Positions 5,837 through 9,058 of a stretch of 9,058 nucleotides of DNA are shown piece by piece (the stretch's first letter is position 1; the number at the start of each line of letters is the position of its first letter). Origin of the DNA: Bacillota bacterium (GTDB lineage Bacteria > Bacillota > Clostridia > Peptostreptococcales > Anaerovoracaceae); contig JAKJCD010000030.1 in NCBI GenBank assembly GCA_022706625.1, positions 5,487-14,544 of the forward strand, written 5' to 3'. Under the pieces are notes generated by a model. It was not told the DNA's origin. It did no database searches and saw nothing but the letters and a program-made list of their open reading frames with translations. Position numbers and translations under genes: made by a program.

Positions 5837-6451
5837 ATGAGTATAATGATTGATGCGAGAGGGAAGTCATGTCCGATTCCTGTAATAATGGCAAAGAAGG
5901 AAGCCGATCAGGGCGGCAGAGACTTCACCATAAGCGTAGACAATAAAACCGCTGTGGAAAACCTCAAGCGTTTCGGTAATAACGGCGGTTTTGATACTGT
6001 TGTGGTAGAAAAGTCAAGGGATGATTTTTCTGTCCGGTTCTTGAAGTCTTCAGTGGCTGAAGATAGTGCTGGAGTCGGCGGCCGCAAGGAAACCGGTGTT
6101 GTTTCCGGCGTAAAAAGTTCCTGGGCGGTTTTCATTGGCAATGAAGGAATAGGCAACGGAGATTTGGAACTGGGGACTACACTGATGAAGATGTTTTTTT
6201 TCACACTTACCCAAGGCAGCGATGTCCCTTCCTATGTGCTCTTCATGAACGAGGGGGTCAAAGTGCCTGTCGGCAGCCAACAGGCTATCGAGCACCTGAA
6301 GGTTTTGGCAGAAAGAGGAACAAAGGTCCTTGTCTGCGGCACATGTTTGAATTTCTATGGGCTTTCCGATAGCCTCAAGGTGGGCATCGTAAGCAATATG
6401 TACGATATTGCCGAGGCCATGCTGAATGTGGATAAAGTCATCACATTATAG
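5837..6451 (+). CDS. yedF: Selenium metabolism protein YedF (TusA domain + DsrE-like domain)
   Basis: A 204-residue two-domain soluble protein. Residues 1-70 form a TusA domain with I-D-A-R-G-K-S-C-P-I-P-V (Cys12) and V-D-N-K-T-A-V-E-N (34-42). A low-complexity linker (about 71-92) leads to a DsrE/DsrF-like domain (about 94-204). That domain begins S-W-A-V-F-I-G-N-E-G-I-G-N-G-D-x-E-L-G, and carries M-N-E-G-V-K (137-142) and the cysteine loop V-C-G-T-C-L-N-F-Y-G-L (Cys167, Cys170). This architecture is the selenium-associated YedF family, frequent in genomes with selA/selD. AAGGAGG (5820-5826) lies 10 bases before ATG 5837; the next in-frame ATG at 5846 would be 19 bases away and is unlikely. 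Last gene of the operon. Proposed role: accept selenium on Cys12 or the C-G-T-C loop and hand it on towards SelD. No direct biochemical proof is known to me. Confidence 0.93.
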   Translation: MSIMIDARGKSCPIPVIMAKKEADQGGRDFTISVDNKTAVENLKRFGNNGGFDTVVVEKSRDDFSVRFLKSSVAEDSAGVGGRKETGVVSGVKSSWAVFIGNEGIGNGDLELGTTLMKMFFFTLTQGSDVPSYVLFMNEGVKVPVGSQQAIEHLKVLAERGTKVLVCGTCLNFYGLSDSLKVGIVSNMYDIAEAMLNVDKVITL

Positions 6452-6486
6452 GTACCGGCAGCCGGGTCAAATATATTGTGATTTGT

Positions 6487-7635
6487 TTAATCCAGGCTTT
6501 TCTTAAAGCGCAGCACTGAAATGCTCAATATTACGAAGGTGAAGATGCAAAGGGCGAAAATGTCATTTAAGAGATAACCTGCACCTATTCCTTTTAGTAC
6601 GATCCCCCTGATGATATCTAAAAAATATGTCAGGGGTATCAAATACCCTAAAAAGTTAATAGCTGCCGGCATTGCTTCTCTGGGAAATATAAAGCCCGAT
6701 AGAAGTATGCTGGGAAGTATGACCAACACCATGGACATCATTGCCTGCAGCTGGTTTCGCGCAAAGGTCGAGATGAGCATCCCAATAGAGAGAGAGCAGA
6801 AAACAAACAAAAATCCAAGCACCAGCAATAATAACAAATTCCCCTCTATACCGACACTGAACCAGAATACGCATAACGATAAGGCAAAGAGAAAGCTTAC
6901 ACATCCGATTATGATATAAGGGACCAGTTTGCCCAGTATGAGCTCAACAGGCCTCACGGGAGTAACGATGAGCTGCTCTATGGTACTGCGCTCTTTTTCC
7001 CTTACCAGCGCAAAAGCGGTAAGCATGACGGTTATGTTTTGAAGGATGAGACCCACTAAGGCCGGTATGGTAAACTTTCTGCTTTCAAGACCGGGGTTGT
7101 ACCAGACTCTTACGTTTATCTCCGTACTGGGCAGGGCGGCAGCCGATACACCAAGCATTTTAAGAGAGGTTTCTTTATAGGTCCGGGAATATTGTTCCGA
7201 TATTATGATGCCGCTGTTCATTGCGGTGCGCGCTGTCGTGGGATCGGTGCCGTCTATGATCAGCTGGGTTTTCGGGGACTTCCCGGTTTTAAGCTTTATC
7301 GAAAAGTCAGAGGGTATCACCAGACCGGCTTTCGCTTTGCCGCTGTCTATCAAATCGATCATTTCGCCTTCGCTGTTCACATAATAATTGACTGTGAAAT
7401 AATCGGATACAATAAACTTTTCGACATAATCCCTGCTGTCCTGTGTCATGCTCTGATCGAAAACCACCGTACTTATATTGTCCACCTCGGTGGTCACAGC
7501 ATAACCGAACAAAAGCATGAAAATTATAGGCATCACCAAGGGCAGCCTCAATGAAACAGGATCGCGTCTCACTTGGATGAATTCCTTTTTTATTATTGAT
7601 TTGAACCGCTTTATATCGAAGAGGCTGTTATTCAT
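6487..7635 (-). CDS. ABC-2 type transporter permease (YhhJ/YbhS-like efflux)
   Basis: A 382-residue membrane subunit of an ABC exporter. A cytoplasmic N-terminus (K-x-E-F-I-Q-V-R-R-D-P) leads to a first membrane segment at about 30-48. A large extracytoplasmic domain of roughly 140 residues (50-188) follows, then five hydrophobic segments (about 189-211, 232-260, 265-290, 296-317 and 353-376). The motif R-E-K-E-R-S-T-I-E-Q-L-I-V-T-P (212-226) is the coupling-helix signature of this permease class. The ATG at 7635 overlaps the TGA of the ATPase gene (ATGA), and GAGGAGAG lies just upstream, so the two are translationally coupled. This is the last gene of the minus-strand operon and converges on yedF with 35 bases between stops. 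YbhFSR-type systems have two permease genes; only one is present here, so it probably works as a homodimer. Substrate unknown. Confidence 0.93.
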   Translation of the reverse strand: MNNSLFDIKRFKSIIKKEFIQVRRDPVSLRLPLVMPIIFMLLFGYAVTTEVDNISTVVFDQSMTQDSRDYVEKFIVSDYFTVNYYVNSEGEMIDLIDSGKAKAGLVIPSDFSIKLKTGKSPKTQLIIDGTDPTTARTAMNSGIIISEQYSRTYKETSLKMLGVSAAALPSTEINVRVWYNPGLESRKFTIPALVGLILQNITVMLTAFALVREKERSTIEQLIVTPVRPVELILGKLVPYIIIGCVSFLFALSLCVFWFSVGIEGNLLLLLVLGFLFVFCSLSIGMLISTFARNQLQAMMSMVLVILPSILLSGFIFPREAMPAAINFLGYLIPLTYFLDIIRGIVLKGIGAGYLLNDIFALCIFTFVILSISVLRFKKSLD

Positions 7636-8432
7636 TCATTACTCTCCTCATTAAGGAATTTCACCCCGGCGAATGCAGAGCTGACCTTTGTGTTTGTGAT
7701 GCGCTCAACATATTTAATAAAAATGTCCTCGAGATTTTTCGCCCCTTCGGATTTGATGATATCCTCTGGGGATGCGGTGTTGATGATCTTTCCGTCGAAT
7801 ATGAAGCTTACGATATCGCAGCTTTCCGCTTCATCCATATAATGAGTCGTTACCAGTATTGTGATGCCTTGCTTTGACAGGGAGTGGATAATCTCCCAGA
7901 AAACCCTTCTGGAAACAGGATCAACCCCGGCCGTCGGCTCATCAAGTATCAAGAGCTTAGGCTTATGGATCAGGGCACAGCCTAAAGCCAAACGCTGCTT
8001 CCATCCGCCCGAAAGGGTGCCGGCAAGGCTTTTCTCTTTCCCGCTTAGGTTTGCCATGGTTATGAGTTCTTTTTTTCGCTCGTCTCTGATGTCTTTCGAA
8101 AGGCCGTAAATGCCCCCGTAAAAATCAAGATTTTCCTCTACGGTAAGATCTTCATATAGGCTGAAACGCTGGGACATGTATCCGAGGTTTTGCTTTATTC
8201 CTTCGGGATTTTTTTGTATATCCATGCCCATGACGGTGCCTTTGCCGGAAGTAGGGGTCAGCACACAGCATAGCATCCTTATGGTAGTAGATTTGCCGGA
8301 GCCGTTGGGGCCGAGCAGACCAAAAACAGAGCCTTTGGGAATGCGAAGGCAGACACCGTCCACGGCCGTAAAATCCGCGAATTTCTTCGTAAGGCCTTCT
8401 GTTTCTATAGCATAGCATAAACCGTCAGGCAT
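7632..8432 (-). CDS. ABC transporter ATP-binding protein (YbhF/CcmA-like)
   Basis: A 266-residue cytoplasmic ATPase that powers the adjacent permease. Motifs are Walker A G-P-N-G-S-G-K-S (41-48), the Q-loop Y-M-S-Q (Gln88), signature L-S-G-G-W-K-Q-R (140-147), Walker B L-L-I-L-D-E-P-T (160-167), D-loop and the H-loop T-T-H-Y-M (His197). The Trp in the signature is common in this exporter subfamily and is not a defect. I start at ATG 8432, because GGAGA (8439-8443 on the minus strand) lies 6 bases upstream. A GTG at 8453 would extend the protein by 7 residues and overlap the HlyD stop by 4 bases (GTGA), but has no visible ribosome binding site. The C-terminal 40 or so residues after S-P-E-D-I-I-K form the usual regulatory tail. 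Its stop overlaps the permease start. Confidence 0.92.
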   Translation of the reverse strand: MPDGLCYAIETEGLTKKFADFTAVDGVCLRIPKGSVFGLLGPNGSGKSTTIRMLCCVLTPTSGKGTVMGMDIQKNPEGIKQNLGYMSQRFSLYEDLTVEENLDFYGGIYGLSKDIRDERKKELITMANLSGKEKSLAGTLSGGWKQRLALGCALIHKPKLLILDEPTAGVDPVSRRVFWEIIHSLSKQGITILVTTHYMDEAESCDIVSFIFDGKIINTASPEDIIKSEGAKNLEDIFIKYVERITNTKVSSAFAGVKFLNEESNE

Positions 8433-8449
8433 AGCTGTTCTCCATGGGA

Positions 8450-9058
8450 TCACTTCATAGGGATAAGTGTATCAAAAGTCATCCCGGGCTTTATACCCGG
8501 TTTGTCGGACAGAATGTCTATCCGGACTTTAAACACGGTATTGTCTCTTGCTTCGTCTGTTTGCACGTTTTTAGGAGTGAATTCTGCTTCATCGGATATG
8601 AATGTTATCTTCCCTTTGATGCTTTTATCTCCAGTGGCATCGCCTGTAAGGGATACTTCCTGACCGATGTTTACGTATTTAAGGTGCTTTTGCCGAACAT
8701 AAACATACATCCAAAGATCGGAAAGGTCGGATACAGTCCCGATATATGCTCCGGCGTTTATCATGGTACCAGGTTCTACATTCTTCTGTATAAAGGTGCC
8801 GTCGGCAGGGGATTTTATTTCATATTTCGAAAGTACAAGCTTTGCCTGTTCCAAGACTGCCCGCGATTGGGCAAGATCCGCTTCCGCCGCCGCTATGGTC
8901 TGGGATGTGCTGCCTTTTTCCAAAAAGGAGAGCTGGGCTCTTGCGGCATCAAGCTGGGCGGAGGAGGACTGATGCTGTTTTTTTGCGGCATCGAGACGCT
9001 GGCGGGCAGTATCGAATTTTAGCTTTGCATCATCTAAAGCACTCTTTGATATTATTGC
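8450..9058 (-). CDS. HlyD-family efflux adaptor (membrane fusion) protein, 5'-truncated
   Basis: The frame stays open from the right window edge to TGA at 8452-8450, giving 202 residues of the C-terminal part. An apparent start at 8923 is an internal TTG (Leu). Visible order: an Ala/Gln/Lys-rich alpha-helical hairpin arm (repeats such as L-D-A-A-K and L-D-A-A-R, then A-A-A-E-A-D-L-A-Q-S-R-A-V-L-E-Q-A). Next comes the second lipoyl half-motif Y-E-I-K-S-P-A-D-G-T-F, with V-E-P-G-T-M-I-N-A-G and V-S-D-L-S-D-L-W-M-Y-V-Y-V. A beta-barrel domain follows, with G-Q-E-V-S-L-T-G and I-K-P-G-M-T. The N-terminal membrane anchor and first lipoyl half are outside the window. It is the first visible gene of the HlyD-ATPase-permease operon and should link the ABC pump to the exterior, as in YbhG. 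In a monoderm host it would act as an external adaptor without an outer-membrane channel. Confidence 0.9.
   Translation of the reverse strand, partial: AIISKSALDDAKLKFDTARQRLDAAKKQHQSSSAQLDAARAQLSFLEKGSTSQTIAAAEADLAQSRAVLEQAKLVLSKYEIKSPADGTFIQKNVEPGTMINAGAYIGTVSDLSDLWMYVYVRQKHLKYVNIGQEVSLTGDATGDKSIKGKITFISDEAEFTPKNVQTDEARDNTVFKVRIDILSDKPGIKPGMTFDTLIPMK

Noticed and set aside
6452..6486. Convergent-gene terminator between yedF and the permease gene
   Set aside because: CCGG-CAG-CCGG gives only a short stem with a 3-base loop and no T-tract on either strand.
7992..8015. Atypical ABC signature L-S-G-G-W-K-Q instead of L-S-G-G-Q
   Set aside because: Trp or Met at this position is common in YbhF-like exporter ATPases; all other catalytic motifs are intact.
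8444..9022. Long open frame on the plus strand opposite the HlyD gene
   Set aside because: It is antisense to a clearly conserved coding frame, has no family-like composition and no ribosome binding site; it is a shadow.

Overview
The window looks like a chromosomal segment of a selenocysteine-using anaerobe, most likely a member of the Bacillota (Clostridia). Three things suggest this: strong AGGAGG-type ribosome binding sites and tightly packed or overlapping genes; a SelB of about 635 residues, close to the clostridial/Moorella type; and a selenium-associated LysR/YedE/YedF/DUF3343 gene set that is common in such organisms. Species cannot be read from the sequence.

Plus strand, 1-6451: selenium metabolism. 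The window opens inside selA (selenocysteine synthase, N-terminus cut by the window edge). It is followed by selB (the selenocysteine-specific elongation factor), a LysR-family regulator and a small DUF3343 protein. These four genes are spaced by 7, 16 and -4 bases and probably form one transcript. After a 147-base non-coding gap comes a second tight cluster: a YedE-family membrane transporter (putative selenium importer), a stand-alone TusA-like protein, a second DUF3343 protein, and YedF (TusA domain plus DsrE-like domain). The gap holds a perfect 17-base palindrome with LysR-box geometry (4151-4167) and a long imperfect inverted repeat whose right arm contains the yedE Shine-Dalgarno sequence (4201-4268). 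The working model is that a selenium species enters through YedE, is passed between thiols on TusA, DUF3343 and YedF, and supplies selenophosphate synthesis (SelD, not in the window). SelA and SelB then use it to make and insert selenocysteine, with the LysR protein tuning supply. The gene families and their association with selenium are established; the relay order and the regulatory wiring are inference. No tRNA-Sec (selC) or selD was seen.

Minus strand, 6487-9058: a drug/solute efflux system transcribed towards the selenium cluster. Reading on the minus strand, an HlyD-type adaptor (N-terminus beyond the window) is followed by an ABC ATPase and an ABC-2 permease, with short or overlapping junctions. 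This is the YbhG/YbhF/YbhS (or YhiI/YhhJ) type of export system and shows no evident functional tie to selenium. The two blocks converge at 6452-6486, where no convincing rho-independent terminator is visible. No insertion sequences, CRISPR arrays, rRNA or tRNA genes were found, and no gene-free stretch exceeds 150 bases.
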